Part shown: in pieces, positions 8,336 through 14,732 of the stretch
Numbering within the stretch: position 1 is the stretch's first letter
How the letters are laid out: each line of letters starts with the position of its first letter
Assembly: GCA_019419725.1 (NCBI GenBank)
Contig: DXZL01000018.1
Location: forward strand, 1-18,951
DNA from: Veillonella sp.
GTDB lineage: Bacteria > Bacillota > Negativicutes > Veillonellales > Veillonellaceae
Length of the DNA: 18,951 bases
Direction of reading: 5' to 3'
Position numbers and translations under genes: made by a program
The notes under the pieces: model-generated
What the model saw: only the letters and a program-made list of their open reading frames with translations
Told to the model about the DNA's origin: nothing
Databases searched by the model: none

Positions 8336-9169
8336 ATGTTTGAATCGCATTATTTGAAACCGTTCATCGTGTCTTTAGGCATTACGACGATACTCGTATC
8401 TGGAATGGGCCTTTCCTTGCGAGGCATGGCGGGCACTGGGGCAGCTCATGATGCGGCTGAAATTAGCTTTGATTTGCCTGATGATAGTGAAAGTAGCGCA
8501 GAGGTAGCAGAACCGACTCCACAACCGGAGGAGAAGGTAGCACCTGCAGAGGCTGTGCCAGAACGTACAGAACCAAAGCCTAAATCTCAGTCACAACCTA
8601 TGGTGGAGTCCGTGACGCCTGATGAAAGTGAACGAACTAAAACATTAGATACAAATGCTAGTACACAAGAGCAGCGACGAGAATGGGCTATACCTAAGGC
8701 CATCGAATCTGAAGCGGCTGGCGTAGAGCAAGCGGTTGTAATGCATGATAAACAATCAAAACCGAAAGAGGCACCTATGGGGAAGGATGTTACATCTGAC
8801 CCTAATGCCAATGGTGATGGTCGTACGGAATCAGCTGACTTATCATTCCTATCAGATCTTGCATGGAGCTTGTTAACACCAGGCCAGCAAGAATTATTAC
8901 GACAACCTGCTATTAATCCAAGCGCCTATCTTCGTCGTGTCCAAGAACAAGGCGCGAGAACTTCCGTGACAGGTACTGTTACGGTGAAGGTGAACTTTGG
9001 AGAAGATGGCCATGTCATCGTTGCTCCGAATACACCGCGCATCGTGGTGGACGGTGTGCCGCCTGATGTAATGGAAGAGGCGTTGCGCATTGTTAAAACC
9101 AGTGGCAGCATCGTCAACAACTCTGGACGTATACAAACCTTAACAATCCCTGTCGTTATGGGACAATAA
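8336..9169 (+). CDS. tonB: TonB-like energy transducer
   Basis: 277 residues with TonB layout: a cytoplasmic start, one membrane anchor (about residues 9-27), a Pro/Glu/Lys-rich periplasmic spacer (about 45-150, with EPTPQPEEK and EPKPKSQSQP) and a C-terminal domain from about 175. The C-terminal domain shows a TonB_C-like pattern: a strand GTVTVKVNFGEDGHV, a helix PPDVMEEALRIVK and a final strand LTIPVVMG. It would carry ExbB/ExbD energy to outer-membrane receptors. The frame is open from 8291 inside exbD. The ATG at 8336 is preferred because it follows the exbD stop, has GGAAG at 8324-8328 and starts directly into the anchor. No receptor gene is adjacent, so the substrate is unknown. A TolA-like role is less likely given the absence of tol genes. 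Confidence 0.85.
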   Translation: MFESHYLKPFIVSLGITTILVSGMGLSLRGMAGTGAAHDAAEISFDLPDDSESSAEVAEPTPQPEEKVAPAEAVPERTEPKPKSQSQPMVESVTPDESERTKTLDTNASTQEQRREWAIPKAIESEAAGVEQAVVMHDKQSKPKEAPMGKDVTSDPNANGDGRTESADLSFLSDLAWSLLTPGQQELLRQPAINPSAYLRRVQEQGARTSVTGTVTVKVNFGEDGHVIVAPNTPRIVVDGVPPDVMEEALRIVKTSGSIVNNSGRIQTLTIPVVMGQ

Positions 9170-9216
9170 AGAGGCATATCACATACTATGTATGTAAGAT
9201 ATGCCTCTTTTATTTT
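9168..9216 (+). terminator. Intrinsic terminator after tonB
   Basis: AAAGAGGCATATC at 9168-9180 pairs with 9198-9210. Inside it, ACATAC at 9181-9186 pairs with GTATGT at 9190-9195, giving a nearly continuous 19-bp stem with a two-base bulge and a 3-nt loop. It is followed by TATTTTT. It begins inside the tonB stop codon. The minus-strand gene at 9301-9711 converges on it, and the reverse direction reads CTCTTTATT, so it may partly serve that gene too. Confidence 0.88.
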
Positions 9217-9300
9217 TGTAGTATTAGTTATTTGTATCCTGTTATTTATGGTTACCAGATTATTATGGGAATATAATTAATACGGAAAAACTGTATCCTA

Positions 9301-9711
9301 TTAATCCTGGTTTGTAAGCATCGTTTTGGTAGAGTTGAATACCGCAAGGTATACGATAGCACCGCCGATAAATAATGTAACTTGCATAGGTGCACTAAAT
9401 TGATCGACACGCCATAACGCAAAGGCGTAGAAGAACATTGTTACTAGCATGATGAGGAATGCGATGATAACGCGTACATTGGTGTTAACCGCTAAGGATG
9501 TAGTAATGCGAGATTTGTTGAGTATTACATAAATTAAGGATACGATAATATCTGCTGTAAAGATAGAGAACACATAATTGAGATCAAACTCTCCAAATAG
9601 AACTACAGCCAAGCCGATAAAGCTGAGTCCAAAGAATAGGCGCAATAGCATGCCTATAGTATTCGATTCATTGCGCTGCGCACGACGCTCTTTGCGATTT
9701 AAATTTGCCAT
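9301..9711 (-). CDS. Four-helix membrane protein, unknown
   Basis: 136 residues with a very basic N-terminus (NRKERRAQR) and four hydrophobic segments at about 17-39, 46-65, 82-101 and 110-128. It is an integral inner-membrane protein of unknown function. The open frame extends seven codons upstream (to 9732), but the reverse complement of 9716-9723 is AGGGAGGC, placed correctly for the ATG at 9709-9711, so the shorter form is given. It is the only minus-strand gene in the window, converging on the tonB terminator and divergent from the M48 peptidase gene. I do not recognise the family, and the loops show no catalytic motif. Confidence 0.8.
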   Translation of the reverse strand: MANLNRKERRAQRNESNTIGMLLRLFFGLSFIGLAVVLFGEFDLNYVFSIFTADIIVSLIYVILNKSRITTSLAVNTNVRVIIAFLIMLVTMFFYAFALWRVDQFSAPMQVTLFIGGAIVYLAVFNSTKTMLTNQD

Positions 9712-9754
9712 GAAAGCCTCCCTATTTTTCATAGTAGATTTAGTCTGTATGTTT

Positions 9755-9760
9755 ATTATA
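9755..9760 (-). promoter_or_regulatory. Possible -10 of the minus-strand membrane protein gene
   Basis: On the minus strand this reads TATAAT within GTGATATATAATAAAC, about 43 bp before the start at 9711. There is no convincing -35 at 17 bp (TATCAT), so the assignment is weak. Confidence 0.35.
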
Positions 9761-9835
9761 TATCACAATGTACAGCTATGATACAGTATTAGTAAATTTA
9801 TTTATTGTTATATTACTATATAAGGTATAACTCCA

Positions 9836-9910
9836 TAGTTATATGAGGTTTACTAATGTAATAATTTAGAAAATAAATGTGTAGCTATATGAGATGTAAC
9901 GTATAGTTAT
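9836..9910 (+). repeat. Degenerate direct repeats upstream of the M48 peptidase gene
   Basis: TAGTTATATGAG at 9836-9847 and TAGCTATATGAG at 9882-9893 differ at one base. A third partial copy, TAGTTAT, is at 9904-9910. They lie in the AT-rich divergent intergenic region (9733-9941) that holds no ORF. They may be protein-binding sites for either gene, or chance in AT-rich DNA. No clean sigma-70 promoter for the downstream gene was found among them. Confidence 0.4.
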
Positions 9911-9941
9911 CATAGAATATGAGTGCATAAAGAGAGAGAGT

Positions 9942-10901
9942 ATGATTCAAGTTATTCTTACCTATATTGTTAACGTTATTATTGTATTTATCTTCTTCCC
10001 GATTTTAGAGTCCGCAGTTCAATACGTATATCCTTTTTCTTGGGCGTGGCTTATGAAACCACTACAATTAGCGGATAAGTTAGAGGTGTATATCGTTATA
10101 GCCGTTGCATTGCCTATTATAGTGGCTATAGGATTATTTTTGCCGCCTTTTAGTTGGATTGCTCATGCGATGCAAGGTGAAAGAAAACCAAGTGCAGAAG
10201 AATCGGCCTATCTTGAACCAATATTTGAAAAATTATGTGCCTATAGTGAGGTAAAACGTGATTCACTAACTGTGCGTATGCGTAATGATGAGGATATCAA
10301 TGCCTTTGCTTCGGGAATCAATCATATTACGATACATACAGGTGCCTTACGAGCATTAAGTGAGGATCAATTGGTAGGCGTTTTGGCGCATGAGCTAGGT
10401 CATTTGCGTCATCGCGACACCATTTACTTAACTATAACCTATGCCATGGATCGACTCGGGCAATTGATTTTGAATCTTGTAATATTGCTTAACTTCGCAT
10501 TGAATATACTGGCGATTATACCTATTGTTAATATTGTAGTTCGCATTATTCAATTAGCTATAGTTATTATGATTACAGCGGTGGAATATATATTACAGTT
10601 ACCAAAGTGGATAACCTATTATTTTGATAGCCGTCGTCGTGAGTATGCTGCTGATGCGTACGCTGTATCAATTGGTTTAGGCCGAGAATTGCGGGATGGC
10701 CTCGTTTCATTGGGTTTAGCGACTGACCAAATTGGCATGCTTGAGAATGGTGAATTATATGATTGTGAAAGTACGGGATTTTTTAGCCGTTTATTTATTA
10801 CTCATCCAAGAATGATTAAACGAATTCAGCGTATCGATGAAGGTATAGAAGTATACGAATTGAAAAAAAGTCTTATGTGGAATCGACTGTTAAGAAACTA
10901 G
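9942..10901 (+). CDS. M48-family membrane zinc metallopeptidase (HtpX-like)
   Basis: Membrane-bound zinc protease of the HtpX/Ste24 group, which in characterised members degrades misfolded membrane proteins. The 319 residues have two N-terminal membrane segments (about 2-22 and 48-70), then the zinc site HELGHLRHRD with H150, E151 and H154. A further hydrophobic region at about 170-218 is followed by EYAADAYA, where E234 is the expected third ligand and D238 is conserved. The catalytic machinery looks complete. The start follows AGAGAGAGAG at 9931-9940. It stands alone, with its own spacer on both sides, and no terminator is evident after it. HtpX proper is usually about 280-300 residues; this one is slightly longer and may be a paralogue, so I leave the symbol blank. 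Confidence 0.88.
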   Translation: MIQVILTYIVNVIIVFIFFPILESAVQYVYPFSWAWLMKPLQLADKLEVYIVIAVALPIIVAIGLFLPPFSWIAHAMQGERKPSAEESAYLEPIFEKLCAYSEVKRDSLTVRMRNDEDINAFASGINHITIHTGALRALSEDQLVGVLAHELGHLRHRDTIYLTITYAMDRLGQLILNLVILLNFALNILAIIPIVNIVVRIIQLAIVIMITAVEYILQLPKWITYYFDSRRREYAADAYAVSIGLGRELRDGLVSLGLATDQIGMLENGELYDCESTGFFSRLFITHPRMIKRIQRIDEGIEVYELKKSLMWNRLLRN

Positions 10902-10998
10902 GTATATATTACATAGAGGCAAAATAGCGGGATATACTATGAGGTCTTATATTATATAAAATTAAAATAGAGGTCTTAATATAGAGGCTTTCATCCAT

Positions 10999-11043
10999 AA
11001 ATACGAACGATTAGTAAATTTAATATAATTATCATTCGGAAAA
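10999..11043 (+). promoter_or_regulatory. Pair of inverted PurBox-like sites upstream of purB
   Basis: AAATACGAACGAT at 10999-11011 matches the Bacillus PurR PurBox consensus (AWWWCCGAACWWT) at 11 of 13 positions. The inverted ATCATTCGGAAAA at 11031-11043 matches it on the other strand at 10 of 13. The two CGAA cores face each other across 27 bp, close to the 24-25 bp of B. subtilis PurR operators. Assigning PurR control is an inference from this match and from the similar site at purA. The rest of 10902-10998 is AT-rich with no ORF. Confidence 0.5.
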
Positions 11044-11049
11044 TTTAGG

Positions 11050-11097
11050 TCCATTCATTGAATGGAGCTTTCACATATGGTACAATTATTGTATAAG
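11050..11097 (+). promoter_or_regulatory. purB promoter region with a dyad over the -35
   Basis: Two overlapping sigma-70 candidates are visible: TTGAAT (11058-11063), 17 bp, TACAAT (11081-11086); and TTCACA (11070-11075), 16 bp, TATAAG (11092-11097). A perfect inverted repeat with 7-bp arms, TCCATTC-ATT-GAATGGA at 11050-11066, covers the first -35 and could be an operator or a chance dyad. The leader to the purB ATG would be 25-40 nt. Confidence 0.6.
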
Positions 11098-11129
11098 AAA
11101 TCTAGCTTTTATCATGCAAAGGAGACATC

Positions 11130-12425
11130 ATGATACCACGTTATACACGAGAAGAAATGGGCCATATTTGGAGCGAACGCAACGAGTTCGACACAATGTT
11201 ATTGGTAGAAACATTGGCATCCGAGGCACAAGCTGAGTTGGGCGTTATCCCTAAAGAAGCGGCTAAAGCCATTCGCGAAAAGGGCAATTTCGACGTTGAA
11301 CGCATTCATGAAATCGAAAAGGAAACAAACCACGATATCATTTCCTTCGTAACAGCAGTAGGCGAATACGTAGGTCCTGAAGCGGCTAAATATATCCACC
11401 TTGGCCTTACATCTACTGACGTTAAAGATACAGCGCTTGGTTACATGATGAAACAAGCTTGCGACATCTTGATTGAAGATTTGAAACGCTTGCACGAAGT
11501 ATTGCGTCGTCGCGCAGCTGAGTTCAAATACACACCTATGATTGGCCGTACACATGGTATTCACGGCGAACCAACTACATTTGGCTTGAAATTAGCATTG
11601 TGGATGGCTGAGGTAGAACGCGACATCGAACGCATGGAACATGCTCGTAAAAGCGTTGCTGTTGGTAAATTATCCGGCGCCGTTGGTACATATTCCAACA
11701 TCGATCCATTCGTAGAACAATACGTATGCGAAAAATTAGGTCTTGAACCTGTTAAAATCGCTACGCAAGTAGTACAACGTGACCGTCACGCTGAATTGTT
11801 GTCCACTATTGCTGTTGTAGGTGGCACATTAGATAAAATCGCTTTGGAAATCCGTCACTTGCAACGTACAGAGGTGCGCGAAGCAGAAGAATACTTCAGC
11901 CCTAAACAAAAGGGTTCCTCCGCAATGCCTCATAAACGTAATCCTATTACATGTGAAAGAATTTGCGGTATGGCTCGCTTGCTTCGTGGCTACGCTCAAT
12001 CTGCTTACGAAGACCAAGCTTTGTGGCATGAACGCGATATTTCCCACAGTTCTGTAGAACGTGTTATCTTGCCAGATGCAACAATTGCATTGAACTACAT
12101 GCTTCACCTTACAATTCGCACTATCGATAAATTGTTGGTATATCCTGAAACAATGCTTAAAAACCTCAACCTTACAGGCGGCCTTGTATTCAGCCAAACA
12201 ATTTTGACTCACCTTGTAGACAAAGGTGCAGTACGTGACGAAGCATACCGTTGGGTTCAAAAATACGCTATGGAACGCTGGCTTGAAGGCAAAGATTTCG
12301 CAACAGGTCTTAAATCTGATGAAAACATCAAGAAATATATGACTGCTGAAGAAATCGATGCATGCTTCGATCCTCATAAATTGTTAAAACATGTTGATAC
12401 AATCATGGCTCGCTTTGGCCTATAA
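11130..12425 (+). CDS. purB: Adenylosuccinate lyase
   Basis: Cytoplasmic fumarase/aspartase-superfamily enzyme. It cleaves SAICAR to AICAR in IMP synthesis and adenylosuccinate to AMP in the last step started by PurA, releasing fumarate each time. The 431 residues match the usual length of the Bacillus/Thermotoga type. Seen here are TSTDVKDTA (94-102), the general-acid region THGIHGEPTT with H141, and the signature SSAMPHKRNP at 263-272, whose S263 lies in the flexible catalytic loop. Ribosome site AAAGGAGA at 11118-11125 fixes the ATG. It is monocistronic, with its own promoter region, candidate PurBoxes and a strong terminator. purA, its pathway partner, lies about 2.3 kb downstream. Confidence 0.97.
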   Translation: MIPRYTREEMGHIWSERNEFDTMLLVETLASEAQAELGVIPKEAAKAIREKGNFDVERIHEIEKETNHDIISFVTAVGEYVGPEAAKYIHLGLTSTDVKDTALGYMMKQACDILIEDLKRLHEVLRRRAAEFKYTPMIGRTHGIHGEPTTFGLKLALWMAEVERDIERMEHARKSVAVGKLSGAVGTYSNIDPFVEQYVCEKLGLEPVKIATQVVQRDRHAELLSTIAVVGGTLDKIALEIRHLQRTEVREAEEYFSPKQKGSSAMPHKRNPITCERICGMARLLRGYAQSAYEDQALWHERDISHSSVERVILPDATIALNYMLHLTIRTIDKLLVYPETMLKNLNLTGGLVFSQTILTHLVDKGAVRDEAYRWVQKYAMERWLEGKDFATGLKSDENIKKYMTAEEIDACFDPHKLLKHVDTIMARFGL

Positions 12426-12462
12426 TTGTAGGGTACTTCCCATATAACATATGAAAGACTAG

Positions 12463-12525
12463 GGTAGGTATAGACCAACAAGCCTATAGCACATACATTA
12501 GGCTGTTGGCTATATCTACCTTTTT
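12463..12525 (+). terminator. Long-stem terminator after purB
   Basis: GGTAGGTATAG (12463-12473) pairs with CTATATCTACC (12510-12520) with one G-T wobble. Inside, CCAAC and AGCCTA pair with GTTGG and TAGGCT after single-base bulges, giving about 22 paired positions around a 12-nt loop. Five T residues follow. The 12526-12635 spacer to the next gene holds no ORF and no clear promoter. Confidence 0.88.
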
Positions 12526-12635
12526 ATTTTGAAAGCAACCTGTTATTTCCGCTATTTTACGGATAATTACGAGCTAGTTTCCTAGTAAGCATCTCTGTAT
12601 CTTAGGGAAAATTAGCTATTGTATTAGGAGGTTAT

Positions 12636-13784
12636 ATGAAACGTATCATACGAAAGTACGGACCGCCTATTTTTCACTGTATTAATGACTTTGGACAAGG
12701 TTCACTAGCGGCGCTCATACCGTTCTTTATCGCTAATTTTGGCCTTAATTACTATCAATCGGCATCCATTATTTTCTGTAACACCGTAGTGGCTTCCGTG
12801 GCGCAGCCTATCTTGGGCTATGTGGCGGATCGGTGGCGCGTGCCGTGGTTCATTCCTGTAGGCTTTACCGTAACATTAGTCTCTATCAGCGCCATTGCAC
12901 TGGCAACGAGCTATGAAATGATATTAGCTCTATCGCTCATTGCAGGGATTGGGGCGGCACTATTCCATCCTGAGGCGGCTCTTCTCGTGAACCGCACGCA
13001 ATCCAATGAACTTGGTAATGCCATGGGACGATTTGCGGTTGGGGGCAGCGCTGGTTTTGCACTGGGCCCACTCCTTGCTGGTGGTGTGTACGTCTTTGGC
13101 GGTCAATTCCTTTGGTTGTTCACGGCAATTGCATTGATTGGCGTGTTGCTGTATGTGTATGCCTTTACTAGCTCTACAGATACCGATGCTATTGGTGAAA
13201 GTAAAAGCTCTGCTAAATCTACTAATAGTGGCACTAACGATTGGGTTAGCTTTGGCAAATTATTCTTTGTCATTGCTTCTCGATCTATTTTATTCTCTGT
13301 ACTATCCATCTTTATACCTATTTTATACATTACTGTTATTAACGGAGAAGCCAGTGCATCGAGTTTAGCTTTAACGATGTACTTTGCAATGGGCGCTGTT
13401 CTTACCTATATGGGCGGGGCGTTGTCAGATAAATTAGGCTTCCTTAAAACAGTTCGCTTAGGCAATCTTATCTTCTTGCCATCTGTTTTAGTCTTTATCT
13501 TTGTGCCTAATATATGGGGCTTTTTCGGCGCCATGATCCCAATGGCCTTTGGTGTATTCTCACAATACGGTCCAATTACGGTATTAGGTCAAAAATACCT
13601 TGCTAAAAATGCAGGCTTTGCCTCAGGTATTACACTAGGTCTTGGCATTACCTTAGGTGGCCTTGTAGCACCATATGTAGGCCATATAGCCGACATCTAT
13701 GACGTACAAACCGCATTGATGACACTGATACCTGTCGGTTTAATGGGGCTCTTAATGAGCTTCTGGTTAAAAGAGCCTAAATAG
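12636..13784 (+). CDS. MFS transporter, fosmidomycin-resistance (Fsr) type
   Basis: 382 residues, about 12 membrane helices. It is an inner-membrane major-facilitator protein with Fsr-family hallmarks: an N-terminal FHCINDFGQGSLAALIPFF (compare the HFxND start of Fsr), QPILGYVADRW after helix 2, GIGAALFHPEAALLVNR, and GRFAVGGSAGFALGPLLAGG. Family members export fosmidomycin and other small molecules by proton antiport, but the true substrate here cannot be read from sequence. The strong ribosome site TAGGAGGT at 12625-12632 sets the start. A polar stretch near residues 182-200 (rich in Ser, Thr, Lys) is the central cytoplasmic loop between the two six-helix halves. It appears to be a single-gene unit between terminators. 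Confidence 0.85.
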   Translation: MKRIIRKYGPPIFHCINDFGQGSLAALIPFFIANFGLNYYQSASIIFCNTVVASVAQPILGYVADRWRVPWFIPVGFTVTLVSISAIALATSYEMILALSLIAGIGAALFHPEAALLVNRTQSNELGNAMGRFAVGGSAGFALGPLLAGGVYVFGGQFLWLFTAIALIGVLLYVYAFTSSTDTDAIGESKSSAKSTNSGTNDWVSFGKLFFVIASRSILFSVLSIFIPILYITVINGEASASSLALTMYFAMGAVLTYMGGALSDKLGFLKTVRLGNLIFLPSVLVFIFVPNIWGFFGAMIPMAFGVFSQYGPITVLGQKYLAKNAGFASGITLGLGITLGGLVAPYVGHIADIYDVQTALMTLIPVGLMGLLMSFWLKEPK

Positions 13785-13868
13785 CACTTGATTGACAGGC
13801 AGACATTGATAATATAGTTGTATTGAATTACTAAAATAGAATATTTTGACTAGTTAAAATGTCAATAT

Positions 13869-13905
13869 ATGGGAGGTGACCATTGGTCACCTCCCATTTG
13901 TTTAC
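13869..13905 (+). terminator. Hairpin after the MFS gene
   Basis: ATGGGAGGTGACC (13869-13881) and GGTCACCTCCCAT (13885-13897) are perfect 13-bp arms around an ATT loop, followed by TTGTTTACTTT. The stem is unusually GC-rich for this region. The T tract is interrupted, so this is probably a terminator of moderate strength. A chance dyad is ruled out by its length. Confidence 0.72.
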
Positions 13906-13967
13906 TTTAAGGGTCTAGATATTTATATTGGATATAGTAAGACTTTAAATTTCTATATTTCTGTATC

Positions 13968-13996
13968 TTTACTGAATATATGTTTTAACATATAAT
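13968..13996 (+). promoter_or_regulatory. Promoter and candidate autoregulatory operator of the toxin-antitoxin pair
   Basis: TTTACT (13968-13973), 17 bp, TATAAT (13991-13996) is a good sigma-70 promoter. A palindrome, TATATGTT-TT-AACATATA at 13977-13994, fills the spacer and runs into the -10. It is the expected kind of site for autorepression by an HTH antitoxin. The site is seen directly; its use by HigA is inferred from how such systems work. Confidence 0.68.
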
Positions 13997-14033
13997 TTAT
14001 GTAAAGATTTCTTCTAGCATTAGGAGGAACTAA

Positions 14034-14384
14034 ATGGATGCCTTTTCTGTAGTTTTTTATGAAACTCTAAGTGGCGAAAAGCCTGCAAAAGCATTTTTAA
14101 ATGAACTTTCAGATAAACAAAGGGCTAAAACAATTCGAGATTTAAAAATACTTGAATTATGTGGCAATCGTTTACGAGAACCACAGTCTAAATATTTAGA
14201 AGAGGGTATTTATGAGTTGCGAACGAAGCAAGGTTCAAATATTTCTAGAATATTGTATTTCTTTTTTGTGGGAAAGCGAATTGTTCTAACAAATGGTTTT
14301 GTAAAGAAATCTATGAAAACACCTAAGAGTGCTATAGAATTAGCTGTTAAATATAAGAATGATTATATTGAGAGGTATACATAA
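14034..14384 (+). CDS. higB: HigB/RelE-type toxin (phage Gp49-like family)
   Basis: 116 residues. It resembles the Gp49-like HigB group of the RelE/ParE superfamily: an N-terminal FYETLSGEKPAKAFLNEL helix region, then the core LEEGIYELRTKQGSNISRIL, a hydrophobic strand YFFFVGKRIVL and NGFVKKSMKTPKSAIELA. Characterised relatives are ribosome-dependent mRNA endonucleases; that activity is inherited from the family and not proven here. The ribosome site TAGGAGGA at 14021-14028 is strong. The toxin gene comes first and the antitoxin gene follows after one base, the order usual for hig-type loci. The sequence is visibly AT-richer than purA or purB, consistent with horizontal arrival. Confidence 0.85.
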   Translation: MDAFSVVFYETLSGEKPAKAFLNELSDKQRAKTIRDLKILELCGNRLREPQSKYLEEGIYELRTKQGSNISRILYFFFVGKRIVLTNGFVKKSMKTPKSAIELAVKYKNDYIERYT

Positions 14385-14385
14385 T

Positions 14386-14658
14386 ATGGAAACGTTAGAT
14401 CAATATTTAGAGAAACAATTGAAAAATCCGAAGTTTAAAAAAGAGTGGGATGCATTAGATGATGAGTATCAAATTATTCAGAATATAGTTGAAGCACGAT
14501 TGGCAGCTCATATGACGCAAATGCAGTTATCCGAATTAACAGGTATTACTCAGTCTGATATTAGTAAGATTGAAAATGGCAATGGTAATCCATCTTTAAA
14601 AACATTACAGAAAATAGCTCACGCTTTTGGGAAGAAACTAAAGATTGAATTTGTATAA
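14386..14658 (+). CDS. higA: HigA-type antitoxin, XRE-family HTH
   Basis: 90 residues. The C-terminal two thirds is an XRE/Cro-like helix-turn-helix: MTQMQLSELTGITQSDISKIENGNGNPSLKTLQKIA, split here only by residue order from about 43 to 78. The N-terminal LDQYLEKQLKNPKFKKEW is typical of antitoxins paired with Gp49-like toxins. It would neutralise the preceding toxin and repress the shared promoter. The frame is open from 14359, but GAGAGGT at 14370-14376 and the position just after the toxin stop support ATG 14386. No terminator follows; the purA -35 begins six bases past the stop, so readthrough into purA is possible. Confidence 0.87.
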   Translation: METLDQYLEKQLKNPKFKKEWDALDDEYQIIQNIVEARLAAHMTQMQLSELTGITQSDISKIENGNGNPSLKTLQKIAHAFGKKLKIEFV

Positions 14659-14663
14659 ATACT

Positions 14664-14695
14664 TTCACAGAGTCCGAACATTGTTGTATAATGTT
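14664..14695 (+). promoter_or_regulatory. purA promoter with a PurBox-like site
   Basis: TTCACA (14664-14669), 17 bp, TATAAT (14687-14692) is a strong promoter with a leader of about 34 nt. GAGTCCGAACATT at 14670-14682 fits the PurBox consensus at 11 of 13 positions and lies exactly in the spacer. An inverted repeat, AACATT (14677-14682) with AATGTT (14690-14695), overlaps it and the -10. A second, poor PurBox (9 of 13, inverted) may lie at 14701-14713. Binding here would block polymerase directly. Confidence 0.62.
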
Positions 14696-14732
14696 AGTGA
14701 ATTATTTAGACTTTCACATGGAGGATATAGAT

